Shown here: positions 23,380 through 32,202 of the stretch, piece by piece
How the letters are laid out: every line of letters starts with the position of its first letter
Numbering within the stretch: position 1 is the stretch's first letter
Source: Ruminococcus sp. AM36-2AA
GTDB lineage: Bacteria; Bacillota; Clostridia; Lachnospirales; Lachnospiraceae
Reading direction: 5' to 3'
Assembly (NCBI RefSeq): GCF_003461955.1
Contig: NZ_QTYB01000017.1
Span: 3,042 to 67,041, forward strand
DNA: 64,000 nt
Position numbers and translations under genes: made by a program
The notes under the pieces: generated by a model
Told to the model about the DNA's origin: nothing
Seen by the model: the letters and a program-made list of their open reading frames with translations, nothing else
Database searches by the model: none

Positions 23380-24432
23380 ATGAAAAAACGTTATTTGATT
23401 CTTGCAGGAATTCTTGCGGCAAGTATGCTTGCGGCCGGATGCGGTAAGAAGAGTTCTGTGGCACCTGAGCAGAAAGTGGAAGCAACGGTGACACCGACTG
23501 TGACAGAAGCAGCGAAGTCTGATGTGGTAGAAATGCAGACATCTACAGACGATACAGCAAATATCAAGAATGTGATGGGAACCAAGAGCGAGACAACCAC
23601 AAGTATTGTGTTCACAAATAAAATAGATTCTACAATCTCTGCGATTTATGTCCGCCCTACGAGAGATGACGGAGATGACAGTGATGAGACATGGGGCAGT
23701 GATCTTGTAAATGGTAAGTTTACACTGGCTTCCAATGACAAGGCTGTTTATTATATGGAAAAGAGCCAGAAAGATGACGATGGTAATGCAGTTACAAGCT
23801 TTGATGTGCGTGTGACATTTTCGGACGAAGATCAGAATGATTGCTTTTTCCGTCAGCTGCCGCTTCTGACAATTTCACAGCTGAATCTGTGCATGGATGG
23901 TGAAGGCGAAGATGGAATCCCATATGCTACATATCTGACAAGTGGAAGCACCAAGGAGGTTTCTACGTTGAAAGATGTAAAGGCAAGACTTGGTATTGAA
24001 GATGACAGTGAAGAGAGCGATTCCAGCGACAGCACGGATTCTACAGACAGTACTGACAGCACGGATAGTACAGATTCCAGCAGTACAGATTCCACATCTT
24101 CTTCTACGGATAACAGTGGAGATAATTCAGACAGCAGTGATTCCGGTAACGGCAGTGATTCTTCATCTTCATCGGATTCAGGATCGGATTCATCTTCAGA
24201 TACTCCGAATCCAACAGAAACTCCATCCAGTGATGATGATCCGGCTTCGGTAGCTGCTGGCTATATCGGTCGGTCCATGTCTGAACTTGAGAATGCATGC
24301 GGCAGCCCAAATGGCAGTGATTATGAGGACGAGCCGGAGTCCGGTAAGACAGGTTATTATTATTATGATACGTTTACGGTATCCACAACTTTTGACGATG
24401 ACGGCAATGAAGTTGTATCCGGCGTATGGTAA
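23380..24432 (+). CDS. Lipoprotein with Ser/Asp-rich linker and BamE-like C-terminal domain
   Basis: A 350-residue secreted lipoprotein: signal peptide with lipobox LAAGC (Cys21), a Thr/Val-rich stretch, then an N-terminal globular domain (about 60-200) containing TTTSIVFTNKIDSTISAIYV and DDGDDSDETWGSDL. A ~80-residue Ser/Asp/Thr linker (about 207-287, repeated STD units) follows. The C-terminal ~60 residues (YIGRSMSELENACGSP, then a run of Tyr and a V-x3-F-DDDGNEV ending) resemble the SmpA/OmlA (BamE-like) fold. Function unknown; the linker would project the C-terminal domain from the membrane. The repeats are a likely site of length variation. GGAGGAG precedes the start; pyrH follows after 14 bases. 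Confidence 0.8.
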   Translation: MKKRYLILAGILAASMLAAGCGKKSSVAPEQKVEATVTPTVTEAAKSDVVEMQTSTDDTANIKNVMGTKSETTTSIVFTNKIDSTISAIYVRPTRDDGDDSDETWGSDLVNGKFTLASNDKAVYYMEKSQKDDDGNAVTSFDVRVTFSDEDQNDCFFRQLPLLTISQLNLCMDGEGEDGIPYATYLTSGSTKEVSTLKDVKARLGIEDDSEESDSSDSTDSTDSTDSTDSTDSSSTDSTSSSTDNSGDNSDSSDSGNGSDSSSSSDSGSDSSSDTPNPTETPSSDDDPASVAAGYIGRSMSELENACGSPNGSDYEDEPESGKTGYYYYDTFTVSTTFDDDGNEVVSGVW

Positions 24433-24446
24433 AGGAGAATAAACAT

Positions 24447-25142
24447 ATGAAAAGAGTGTTACTGAAATTAAGCGGAGAGGCTCTTGCAGGAGAGCAGAAG
24501 AGAGGTTTTGATGAAGCAACTGTTACAGAGGTTGCCAAACAGATCAAGACAATCGTGGATGAAGGACTTCAGGTTGGTATCGTGATCGGAGGTGGAAACT
24601 TCTGGAGAGGACGTACCAGCGGAGCCATGGACAGAAGCAAGGCGGATCAGATCGGTATGCTTGCTACTATCATGAACTGTATCTATGTGTCTGACATCTG
24701 CAGATATGTGGGACTTAAGACAGAGGTGTTTACCCCGTTTGTATGTGGTGCATTTACCACTCTTTATTCCAAAGATGCTGTAGAAGAAAGCTTCGCAGAA
24801 GGGAAAGTTGTATTCTTTGCAGGTGGTACCGGTCATCCGTATTTTTCTACAGATACAGCTACAGTACTTCGTGCCGTTGAGATCGGTGCAGATGCCATTC
24901 TTCTTGCAAAGGCTGTTGATGGAATTTATGACAGCGATCCGAAGGTAAATCCGGATGCCAAGAAGTATGATGAGATTTCCATTGATGAAGTGGTTGCCAA
25001 GAAACTGGCAGCTATGGATCTTACCGCTTCCATCATGTGCATGGAGCAGAAGATGCCGATGCTGGTATTCGGTCTTGATGAAAAAGACAGCATCGTCAAC
25101 ACCGTACACGGTAAGTTCTCCGGAACAAAGGTAACTGTGTAA
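24447..25142 (+). CDS. pyrH: Uridylate kinase (UMP kinase)
   Basis: A 231-residue amino-acid-kinase-fold enzyme. KLSGEALAG at the N-terminus and GIVIGGGNFWRG bind ATP and UMP. Further family segments are GAFTTLYSKDAVEESF, FFAGGTGHPYFSTDTAT and KVDGIYDSDPK-like AKAVDGIYDSDPK. It phosphorylates UMP to UDP. The ATG at 24447 has AAAGGAG 8 bases upstream; an earlier in-frame start at 24426 would overlap the lipoprotein gene. It lies 45 bases before frr, the conserved pyrH-frr pair. Confidence 0.97.
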   Translation: MKRVLLKLSGEALAGEQKRGFDEATVTEVAKQIKTIVDEGLQVGIVIGGGNFWRGRTSGAMDRSKADQIGMLATIMNCIYVSDICRYVGLKTEVFTPFVCGAFTTLYSKDAVEESFAEGKVVFFAGGTGHPYFSTDTATVLRAVEIGADAILLAKAVDGIYDSDPKVNPDAKKYDEISIDEVVAKKLAAMDLTASIMCMEQKMPMLVFGLDEKDSIVNTVHGKFSGTKVTV

Positions 25143-25187
25143 TCGGAAGGGAATAATAAAAAATAACCATACAGGGAGATATGTGAA

Positions 25188-25739
25188 ATGGATGAGAGAA
25201 TTCAGGTATACGAAACAAAAATGGGAAAAACACTGAATGCTTTGGAGAGTGAGCTGACAACGATCAGAGCCGGTCGTGCAAACCCGCATATTCTTGACAA
25301 ACTTACCGTAGATTATTATGGAGCACCGACTCCGATCCAGCAGGTTGCAAACATTTCTGTGCCGGAGGCACGTATGATCCAGATCCAGCCATGGGAATCC
25401 AGCATGATCAAAGCTATCGAGAAAGCAATTCTCTGCTCTGATCTGGGATTAAATCCGAACAACGATGGAAAAATGATCCGTCTTGTTTTCCCGGAGCTTA
25501 CCGAGGAGCGTCGTAAAGAGCTGGTAAAAGACGTTAAGAAAAAAGGCGAAGGTGCCAAGGTTGCGGTAAGAAATATCCGTCGTGATGCCAACGATGCATT
25601 TAAAAAACTTGCAAAACAGGATGTTTCTGAGGACGAGATCAAAGAGCTTGAGGATCAGATCCAGAAACTTACAGATAAGTACATCAAGGAAGTTGACAAG
25701 GCGATTGAGAACAAGTCTAAAGAGATTCTGACTGTATAA
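25188..25739 (+). CDS. frr: Ribosome recycling factor
   Basis: A 183-residue protein, within the usual 180-187. The segments [40 protein letters not shown] and the helical C-terminus [20 protein letters not shown] are diagnostic. With EF-G it splits post-termination ribosomes. It is preceded by AGGGAG, follows pyrH, and is separated from uppS by a 66-base gap with a hairpin. Confidence 0.97.
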   Translation: MDERIQVYETKMGKTLNALESELTTIRAGRANPHILDKLTVDYYGAPTPIQQVANISVPEARMIQIQPWESSMIKAIEKAILCSDLGLNPNNDGKMIRLVFPELTEERRKELVKDVKKKGEGAKVAVRNIRRDANDAFKKLAKQDVSEDEIKELEDQIQKLTDKYIKEVDKAIENKSKEILTV

Positions 25740-25758
25740 TTGTAAGAGATACGAGGAT

Positions 25759-25790
25759 AAAGAGGGCTTCTTTGAAGAAGCTCTCTTTCT
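25759..25790 (+). terminator. Weak hairpin between frr and uppS
   Basis: AAAGAGGGCTTCT and AGAAGCTCTCTTT form a stem with a short loop, followed by CTGT rather than a long T-run. It may attenuate transcription into the uppS-cdsA-dxr-rseP cluster; a complete stop is unlikely. Confidence 0.5.
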
Positions 25791-25805
25791 GTATGGAGGA
25801 GATTT

Positions 25806-26513
25806 ATGAACGTACCAAATCATATTGCGATCATTCTGGATGGAAACGGACGGTGGGCAAAAGAACGTGGAATGCCCAGAACTTATGGACATGTAAAGGG
25901 ATGTGCCAATCTTGAAAATATCTGTTACGATATTAAAGACCTGGGAGTGAAATACCTTACCGTTTACGCTTTTTCCACAGAAAACTGGAAACGTTCCAGG
26001 GAGGAAGTGGAGGCACTGATGAAACTGTTCCGCAGTTACCTTAAGAAATGTATCAAGATTTCCAAGAAAAATAATATGCGGATGAAAGTTATCGGAGATA
26101 TTACTGCTTTTGCACCGGATATCCAGCAGAGTGTCCGGGAACTTGAGGAATATTCCAAAGATTTTGACGGAATTTATTTTCAGCTGGCATTAAATTACGG
26201 AAGCCGGGATGAGATCCGTCGTGGTATGCAGAAGATGGCACAGGATGTAAAAGACGGAAAAGTCGAGCCGGACAGCATTACAGAAGAGACTATTGAGAGC
26301 TATCTGGACACTGCCGGTGTACCGGATCCGGATCTGATGATCCGTACGAGCGGAGAGCAGCGCCTTTCCAATTTCCTGCTCTGGCAGCTGGCTTATTCGG
26401 AGTTTTATTTTACACCGGTTGCATGGCCGGATTTTAATAAAAAAGAGCTGATCAAGGCCATCGAGAAATATAATCAGAGGGACAGACGCTACGGCGGTGT
26501 CAAGGAGGAGTAG
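25806..26513 (+). CDS. uppS: Isoprenyl transferase (undecaprenyl diphosphate synthase)
   Basis: A 235-residue cis-prenyltransferase. The opening IAIILDGNGRWAKERG contains catalytic Asp12 and the diphosphate-binding Arg. Further motifs are FSTENWKRSREEVEALM, LNYGSRDEI and the C-terminal DLMIRTSGEQRLSNFLLWQ. It makes the C55 lipid carrier for peptidoglycan and other wall polymers. GGAGGAG precedes the ATG. First gene of the tight cluster with cdsA, 3 bases downstream. Confidence 0.96.
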   Translation: MNVPNHIAIILDGNGRWAKERGMPRTYGHVKGCANLENICYDIKDLGVKYLTVYAFSTENWKRSREEVEALMKLFRSYLKKCIKISKKNNMRMKVIGDITAFAPDIQQSVRELEEYSKDFDGIYFQLALNYGSRDEIRRGMQKMAQDVKDGKVEPDSITEETIESYLDTAGVPDPDLMIRTSGEQRLSNFLLWQLAYSEFYFTPVAWPDFNKKELIKAIEKYNQRDRRYGGVKEE

Positions 26514-26516
26514 ATC

Positions 26517-27311
26517 ATGTTTAAGACAAGACTGATAAGCGGTATCATCCTTGTCATCATTGCCCTGGCAACTATTATTTCCGGCAGCTGGATCCTGTTT
26601 TTTACACTTCTGGCTGTTTCACTGATCGGAATGAGAGAGCTTTACAAGGTAATGAAGGTAAGTGATGAGCACGTTACCGTGTTGGAACTTGTGGGATATC
26701 TTGGAGCAGTGCTTTATTATATTGCCATGAGATTTGATTTTGGAAGTTATGGAACAATGGCGATCATCATCAGTATGATCCTGATCCTGTTTGTTTATGT
26801 ATTCGGTTATCCGAAATACCGTGCGGAACAGGTGATGGCAGCATTTTTCGGAATGGTGTATGTTGCGGTGATGCTTTCCTTTATCTATCTTACCAGAAAC
26901 CTTCCGGATGGAAAATTCCTGGTATGGCTGATATTTTTATGCTCCTGGGGTTGTGATACCTGTGCCTACTGTGTGGGAATGCTCATTGGCAAACATAAGA
27001 TGGCTCCGGTTTTAAGCCCTAAGAAATCTATCGAGGGAGCAGTAGGCGGTGTTGTGGGAGCGGCGCTTCTTGGAGTGATCTATGCAGCGGCCACACAGGG
27101 AAAAATGGCAGAGTATGCCCTGATCTGTGCAGTTGGAGCGCTGATCTCCATGGTAGGTGATCTGGCAGCATCTGCCATCAAGAGAAATCAGAACATCAAG
27201 GACTATGGTAAGCTGATCCCGGGCCATGGAGGAATCCTGGACCGTTTTGACAGCGTGATCATCACAGCTCCTGTTATTTACTATCTTGCAAAAACCATTC
27301 TTGGAATTTAG
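26517..27311 (+). CDS. cdsA: Phosphatidate cytidylyltransferase
   Basis: A 264-residue integral membrane protein with about seven helices. The C-terminal signature near residues 218-250 (SMVGDLAASAIKRNQNIKDY, then GHGGILDRFDS) identifies CdsA. It forms CDP-diacylglycerol from phosphatidic acid and CTP, the branch point of phospholipid synthesis. Start codon 3 bases after the uppS stop; AAGGAGGAG overlaps the uppS end. Confidence 0.96.
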   Translation: MFKTRLISGIILVIIALATIISGSWILFFTLLAVSLIGMRELYKVMKVSDEHVTVLELVGYLGAVLYYIAMRFDFGSYGTMAIIISMILILFVYVFGYPKYRAEQVMAAFFGMVYVAVMLSFIYLTRNLPDGKFLVWLIFLCSWGCDTCAYCVGMLIGKHKMAPVLSPKKSIEGAVGGVVGAALLGVIYAAATQGKMAEYALICAVGALISMVGDLAASAIKRNQNIKDYGKLIPGHGGILDRFDSVIITAPVIYYLAKTILGI

Positions 27312-27322
27312 GAGATATTGAA

Positions 27323-28465
27323 ATGAAAAATATTGCAATCTTAGGTTCTACCGGCTCCATCGGAACCCAGACACTGGATGTGGCAAGAAAAAACGAAGAC
27401 CTTCGTGTTGTTGCAGTCAGTGCGGGAAAAAGTGTGGAGAAACTGGAAGAGCAGATCCGGGAATTTCACCCGATTTTGGCAGCGGTCTGGGATGAAAAGG
27501 CAGCCCGGGACCTGAAAACACGTATTGCGGATACTGACACAAAGGTAGTCAGCGGAATGGAAGGGCTTCTGGAACTTGCGTCCATGCCGGAATCCGATAT
27601 CCTGGTCACTGCGATCGTGGGAATGATCGGGATCCGTCCTACCATGGAGGGAATCCGTGCCGGAAAGGATATTGCCCTGGCCAATAAAGAGACTCTTGTC
27701 ACGGCAGGTCATCTAATCATGCCAATGGCAAGAGAATATGGTGTATCCATCCTTCCGGTAGATAGTGAACACAGCGCCATTTTCCAGGCTATCCACGGAG
27801 AAGAAAACAAAGAGATCCATAAACTTCTGATCACGGCATCCGGCGGCCCGTTCCGCGGACGTACTACAGAAGAACTTCGAAATGTCACGGTTGCAGATAC
27901 TCTGAAACATCCAAACTGGGTAATGGGACGGAAGATCACCGTAGATTCCGCGACCCTGGTAAACAAGGGCCTGGAAGTTATGGAAGCCAGATGGCTGTTT
28001 GATATGGATCTGGATCATATCCAGGTGGTGGTGCAGCCGCAGAGTATCATTCATTCCATGGTGGAATTTAAAGACGGCGCGATCATGGCACAGCTTGGAA
28101 CTCCGGATATGAGACTCCCGATCCAGTACGCTCTGTACTATCCACACAGACGTTATCTGGATGGAGACCGTCTTGATTTCACGAAACTCCGTGAGATCAC
28201 ATTTGAGGTTCCGGATATGGACACATTCCGCGGACTTCCTATGGCAATCCAGGCATCCCGGGAAGGGGGAAGTATGCCGACTGTCTTTAATGCGGCCAAC
28301 GAGCTTGCGGTAAAGAAATTTCTGGAAGAAAAGATTGGCTTTCTGGATATTTATGAGATTATTGCACAGTCTATGGAACGACATAAAAAAATCGCGCATC
28401 CGGATCTGGATGAGATCCTTTCTGTAGAGCAGGATACTTACCAGTGGATCGAAAGCAGGTGGTAA
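27323..28465 (+). CDS. dxr: 1-deoxy-D-xylulose 5-phosphate reductoisomerase
   Basis: A 380-residue enzyme of the MEP isoprenoid pathway. The N-terminal NADPH fold begins ILGSTGSIGTQTLDV (about 5-19). The metal-binding PVDSEHSAIFQ, TASGGPFRG and NWVMGRKITVDSATLVNKGL segments follow. It converts DXP to MEP, feeding precursors to UppS. GGAG lies before the start. It is followed after a single base by rseP. Confidence 0.97.
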   Translation: MKNIAILGSTGSIGTQTLDVARKNEDLRVVAVSAGKSVEKLEEQIREFHPILAAVWDEKAARDLKTRIADTDTKVVSGMEGLLELASMPESDILVTAIVGMIGIRPTMEGIRAGKDIALANKETLVTAGHLIMPMAREYGVSILPVDSEHSAIFQAIHGEENKEIHKLLITASGGPFRGRTTEELRNVTVADTLKHPNWVMGRKITVDSATLVNKGLEVMEARWLFDMDLDHIQVVVQPQSIIHSMVEFKDGAIMAQLGTPDMRLPIQYALYYPHRRYLDGDRLDFTKLREITFEVPDMDTFRGLPMAIQASREGGSMPTVFNAANELAVKKFLEEKIGFLDIYEIIAQSMERHKKIAHPDLDEILSVEQDTYQWIESRW

Positions 28466-28466
28466 A

Positions 28467-29753
28467 TTGAGATTTGTGATTGCTGTAATTATTTTCAGCG
28501 TTGTGATACTGATCCATGAACTGGGACATTTTCTCCTGGCAAAAAAGAACCACATTGAGGTGGTGGAATTTTCTCTTGGCATGGGTCCGAGGATCATAAG
28601 TACGGTAAAAGGTGGCACCCGCTATTCTGTGAAACTGCTTCCTCTTGGCGGTTCCTGTGCCATGGCAGGAGAAGATGCGGAAGATGACAGTCCGGGAACC
28701 TTTAATTCTGCTCCTGTGTGGGGCAGGATTGCGGTGGTTGCCGCTGGTCCGGTATTTAATTTTCTGCTGGCCTTTGTCCTGTCTGTGATCATTGTGGGCT
28801 GTATTGGCTATGATCCTGCAACTGTATTGCAGGTAACAGAAGGTTCCGCAGCAGAAAAGGCAGGCCTGAAAGAAGGCGATGTGATCACAGAGTACCAGGG
28901 ATATCACATTGACCTGGGAAAAGATCTCTATGTGTATTCGTATCTCAATGAACTGAAAGAGGGAGAGACCATCCATCTGAAGGTAAAACGTGATGGAAAT
29001 GAACAGGAGATCTCTTATAAGCCGGATGTGAATGTACGGTATCTCCTTGGTTTCAACCGTTCTGATGTAAATTCCATGACAGTGGAATCTCTGATCAAGG
29101 GAATGCCACTGGAAGAAGCAGGTCTGGAAGCGGGCGATGTGATCACGAAGATCAACGGTGTGGAAGTCCCGGATGGAAATGCATATGAAAAATATATCGA
29201 GGAGCATCCACTGTCTGATGAACCTGTGACGATCACTTATGAACGCAATGGGCTGGAATATGAGGCGGAGATTACACCAAGAGAATACAGGACACCGGTT
29301 TCCGGTTTCGGATATAACACATACAGCGAAAAGACTTCCGGTTTCAATGTTCTGAAATACGGTGCGGTGGAAGTAAAATACATGATCCGCACTACGATCT
29401 TAAGTCTGAAAGAGCTTGTGACCGGTCATCTTGGAATGAAAGACTTAAGCGGCCCGGTTGGTGTTGTGGATGCCATCGGTGATACTTACGAACAGTCCAA
29501 GAGCGAAGGAACACTGATGATCTGGATGAACATGCTGAATATGGCAGTTCTGCTTTCGGCCAACCTGGGAGTGATGAACCTGCTTCCTCTTCCGGCACTG
29601 GATGGGGGAAGGCTGGTATTTCTGGTGGTAGAAGCAGTTCGGAGAAAACCGGTAAATCGCCAGGTAGAAGGCATGATCCATTTTGCGGGACTGATGCTTC
29701 TGATGGCGTTGATGGTTGTGGTTATGTATAATGATATTTTGAAGATTTTCTGA
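28467..29753 (+). CDS. rseP: Site-2 intramembrane zinc metalloprotease RseP
   Basis: A 428-residue membrane protease with TTG start (28467) 1 base after dxr; the upstream AGGTGG overlaps the dxr end. His17-Glu-Leu-Gly-His21 in the first helix and LLPLPALDGGRLVF near 370-383 form the zinc site. Two PDZ-like segments lie between (about 115-180 and 200-275), the second containing LEEAGLEAGDVITKINGVEV. It cleaves anti-sigma factors and signal-peptide remnants in the membrane. It closes the uppS-cdsA-dxr-rseP cluster; ispG and polC, which often follow, are not here. Confidence 0.94.
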   Translation: MRFVIAVIIFSVVILIHELGHFLLAKKNHIEVVEFSLGMGPRIISTVKGGTRYSVKLLPLGGSCAMAGEDAEDDSPGTFNSAPVWGRIAVVAAGPVFNFLLAFVLSVIIVGCIGYDPATVLQVTEGSAAEKAGLKEGDVITEYQGYHIDLGKDLYVYSYLNELKEGETIHLKVKRDGNEQEISYKPDVNVRYLLGFNRSDVNSMTVESLIKGMPLEEAGLEAGDVITKINGVEVPDGNAYEKYIEEHPLSDEPVTITYERNGLEYEAEITPREYRTPVSGFGYNTYSEKTSGFNVLKYGAVEVKYMIRTTILSLKELVTGHLGMKDLSGPVGVVDAIGDTYEQSKSEGTLMIWMNMLNMAVLLSANLGVMNLLPLPALDGGRLVFLVVEAVRRKPVNRQVEGMIHFAGLMLLMALMVVVMYNDILKIF

Positions 29754-29780
29754 TATCTGACAAAATAAGGCAAATATTTA

Positions 29781-29821
29781 GTGCTGTATGATCTATGAGA
29801 AGATGATACAGCACTTTTTCT
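29781..29821 (+). terminator. Terminator after rseP
   Basis: GTGCTGTAT (29781-29789) and ATACAGCAC (29807-29815) form a 9-bp stem followed by TTTTTCT. Confidence 0.8.
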
Positions 29822-29880
29822 GTGCAGATATTTATTATATAATGAAGATATCAGAGCAAAAGAGAAGGAGATATGGGAAT

Positions 29881-30705
29881 TTGAAAAAGAATATTTTAAT
29901 ACTGGCGGCTTTGATAGCAGTTGTTCTGGCGGTACCTTTTCTGATCATAAAAGCGGATGAGGCAATCCAGATAAAAAATGCAGAATTTAAGGAAAAACAG
30001 AATAATGTATGTTATGAAAAAGCGGGAGAATGCATGGATGCAGGTGAATATGATGAAGCGATAGAATTACTTGAAAAACTTCCGGGAAATTATGAGGATG
30101 CAGAATATATTATCCGGTATGCAAAGTTTTGCAAAGCTGTTCAGAACGAAGAAGGAATTGAGGAGCTGCATAAACTCATATGGAATTTTCCGAAAGAGGA
30201 TAAGTACAGTGGTAAATATGCAGAAGAAATGAAAAGGGTTAAAGAAGATACAGAAGTACAGTATGAAAAATATATGGCACAGAAAGAAAAAGAAGAAGAG
30301 GAAAAAATGAGGAAGAAAGATGAGCCATATAAAGGAATGAAAGAAAAATATATAAATATTACGCTTCTGGGAAGGGCGAAAGAGAAAAGAACAGAACATT
30401 ACTGGCGGGATACACCGGGAAAAAGGACACAGGATATTCAGTACAGATATATGTGGTATAACAGCAACGGAACAAAAAAAATCATGGCAGTCTGCAGAAA
30501 CGGACGGGTCAGCAGTGTAGTTGAGTTTGTTCCGTCCACAGCATCCAGAAAAAATAGTTACAGTGGAAATACCAGCAGGAATAATACCAGAAAAGATATG
30601 TATGATGTGCAGGACTACGATAATCCGGAAGATTTTTACTATGATCATGCAGATGAATTTGATGATATTCAGGATGCGGAAGATTACTGGGAGGAAGCAC
30701 AGTAA
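29881..30705 (+). CDS. Membrane-anchored protein with helical-repeat domain and acidic tail
   Basis: Not recognised. 274 residues from TTG 29881, chosen because GAAGGAG lies about 11 bases upstream and the predicted membrane anchor then starts directly (KKN, then ILILAALIAVVLAVPFLIIK). The frame is open further upstream to 29788. After the anchor, residues 30-115 look like helical hairpins of TPR type (YEKAGECMDAGEYDEAIELLEKL). A Glu/Lys coiled-coil segment follows, then a compact region with YRYMWYNSNGTKKIMAVC. The C-terminus (about 235-274) is very acidic, rich in Asp, Glu and Tyr. It would sit on the outside of the cell. It stands alone between a terminator and a peptidoglycan-binding gene. 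Confidence 0.65.
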   Translation: MKKNILILAALIAVVLAVPFLIIKADEAIQIKNAEFKEKQNNVCYEKAGECMDAGEYDEAIELLEKLPGNYEDAEYIIRYAKFCKAVQNEEGIEELHKLIWNFPKEDKYSGKYAEEMKRVKEDTEVQYEKYMAQKEKEEEEKMRKKDEPYKGMKEKYINITLLGRAKEKRTEHYWRDTPGKRTQDIQYRYMWYNSNGTKKIMAVCRNGRVSSVVEFVPSTASRKNSYSGNTSRNNTRKDMYDVQDYDNPEDFYYDHADEFDDIQDAEDYWEEAQ

Positions 30706-30786
30706 GATATATGGCATTTTTTCGATTTTGTGCATATACTGGCAGAGAGTCAGTGTGTTTTCAGGCACAAAAAGGAGTCTCTGTTT

Positions 30787-32061
30787 ATGAAAAATCATTC
30801 TTATCTTTCCATGCAGCAGGATACCCCGGATCAGGGACGGCTGCAGGTGACGGTGCAGGACGGAGCTAATAACCGCCCTGTGGAAAATGCCAGAGTGCGG
30901 ATTTCTTATACGGGAGTACCGGATAATGTGATCGAGGAAGTCCGCACCGATTCTTCCGGAAAAACACCGATGCTGGATCTGGCAGCTCCTCCTCTGGAAT
31001 ACAGCATGAAGCCGGTGGAAGAGCAGCCTTATGCGGAATATACCGTTCAGATCAGTGCAGATGGTTTTGAACCAAAAGAAGTGGCAGGAACGGAAGTTCT
31101 TCCCCAGGTGATCGCACAGCAGCCGGCATCTCTTATGAGACAGAGAGGCGCAGGAGAGGATTATCAACGCATTGTGATCGGCCCTCACACCTTGTTTGGT
31201 AAGTATCCGCCCAAAAATCCTGAGGCTGAGATCAAGCCGGTAAATGAATCTGGAGAGATTGTTTTAAGCCGGGTGGTGATCCCGGAGTATATCGTAGTCC
31301 ATGATGGACCGGTAGGAGATACTAATGCGCAGAACTATTATGTACGTTACAAAGATTATATCAAAAATGTGGCCAGCAGCGAGATCTACGCTACCTGGCC
31401 GGATGATACAATACGCGCAAATGTCCTGGCGATCATGTCGTTTACATTAAACCGGGTGTATACGGAATGGTACCGGAACAAAGGCTATGATTATACCATC
31501 ACATCCTCTACCGCATACGACCACAAATGGATCAATGGCCGGAATATTTTTGAGAGTATTGACCGGATCGTAGACGAACTTTTTGAAAATTATCTTTCAA
31601 GGCCGGATGTGCGTCAGCCAATCCTGACCCAGTACTGTGACGGGCGTCAGGTGCAGTGCAGGGATAGGGGATGGATGACTCAGTGGGGAAGCAAGGCGCT
31701 GGGAGACCAGGGATATTCTGCGATTGAGATCCTGCGGAGTTTCTATGGAAACGATATGTATATCAATGTGGCGGAAGCAGTTTCCGGGATTCCCGCATCC
31801 TGGCCTGGATATGACCTGACTATTGGAGTCACCGGAGAAAAAGTACAGCAGATCCAGGAACAGCTCAATGCCATAGCAAAGGCCTATCCAGCCATTCCGA
31901 CAGTAACTGTGGACGGTATTTATGGCCCGGCTACTGCGGCATCTGTGAAAAAATTTCAGAATGTATTTGGACTTCCCACGTCCGGAGTGGTGGATTATCC
32001 AACCTGGTATAAGATTCAGGAAATTTATGTGGCAGTGACCAGGATCGCGGAACTGCGTTAA
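30787..32061 (+). CDS. Peptidoglycan-binding protein with SpoIID-like domain
   Basis: A 424-residue protein. ATG at 30787 follows AAAGGAG; the frame extends further upstream without a ribosome site. Residues ~12-105 form a carboxypeptidase-regulatory-like beta domain (RLQVTVQDGANNRPVENARV). The middle (about 165-320) resembles SpoIID/LytB-type domains (DDTIRANVLAIMSFTLNRVY, then TITSSTAYDH, then LTQYCDGRQ). The C-terminus (about 345-415) is a PG_binding_1 repeat (QIQEQLNAIAKAYPAIPTV, then DGIYGPATAASVKKFQ). No classical signal peptide is visible, so export or localisation to the spore compartment is uncertain. Probably acts on or binds peptidoglycan. Confidence 0.8.
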   Translation: MKNHSYLSMQQDTPDQGRLQVTVQDGANNRPVENARVRISYTGVPDNVIEEVRTDSSGKTPMLDLAAPPLEYSMKPVEEQPYAEYTVQISADGFEPKEVAGTEVLPQVIAQQPASLMRQRGAGEDYQRIVIGPHTLFGKYPPKNPEAEIKPVNESGEIVLSRVVIPEYIVVHDGPVGDTNAQNYYVRYKDYIKNVASSEIYATWPDDTIRANVLAIMSFTLNRVYTEWYRNKGYDYTITSSTAYDHKWINGRNIFESIDRIVDELFENYLSRPDVRQPILTQYCDGRQVQCRDRGWMTQWGSKALGDQGYSAIEILRSFYGNDMYINVAEAVSGIPASWPGYDLTIGVTGEKVQQIQEQLNAIAKAYPAIPTVTVDGIYGPATAASVKKFQNVFGLPTSGVVDYPTWYKIQEIYVAVTRIAELR

Positions 32062-32075
32062 TTTGAAAAAAGTGT

Positions 32076-32104
32076 TTGACGTTTCTGAATAAACCAAGTA
32101 TAAT
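32076..32104 (+). promoter_or_regulatory. Promoter of the FUSC-like gene
   Basis: TTGACG (32076-32081), a 17-base spacer and TATAAT (32099-32104), about 100 bases before the start codon. Confidence 0.75.
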
Positions 32105-32202
32105 GGCTGTTTGTATCTTTAAATGCGTTGTAAAACAATTGCGTTTATGAACATATGATAAAGCGGAATGAGAATGTCCGTTTTACAAAAGGAGCGATGA
32201 GA

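Noticed and set aside
23998..24240. Ser/Asp repeat coding DNA as a CRISPR or tandem-repeat array
   Set aside because: The repeats are in frame within a lipoprotein ORF and vary at wobble positions; no spacer structure exists.
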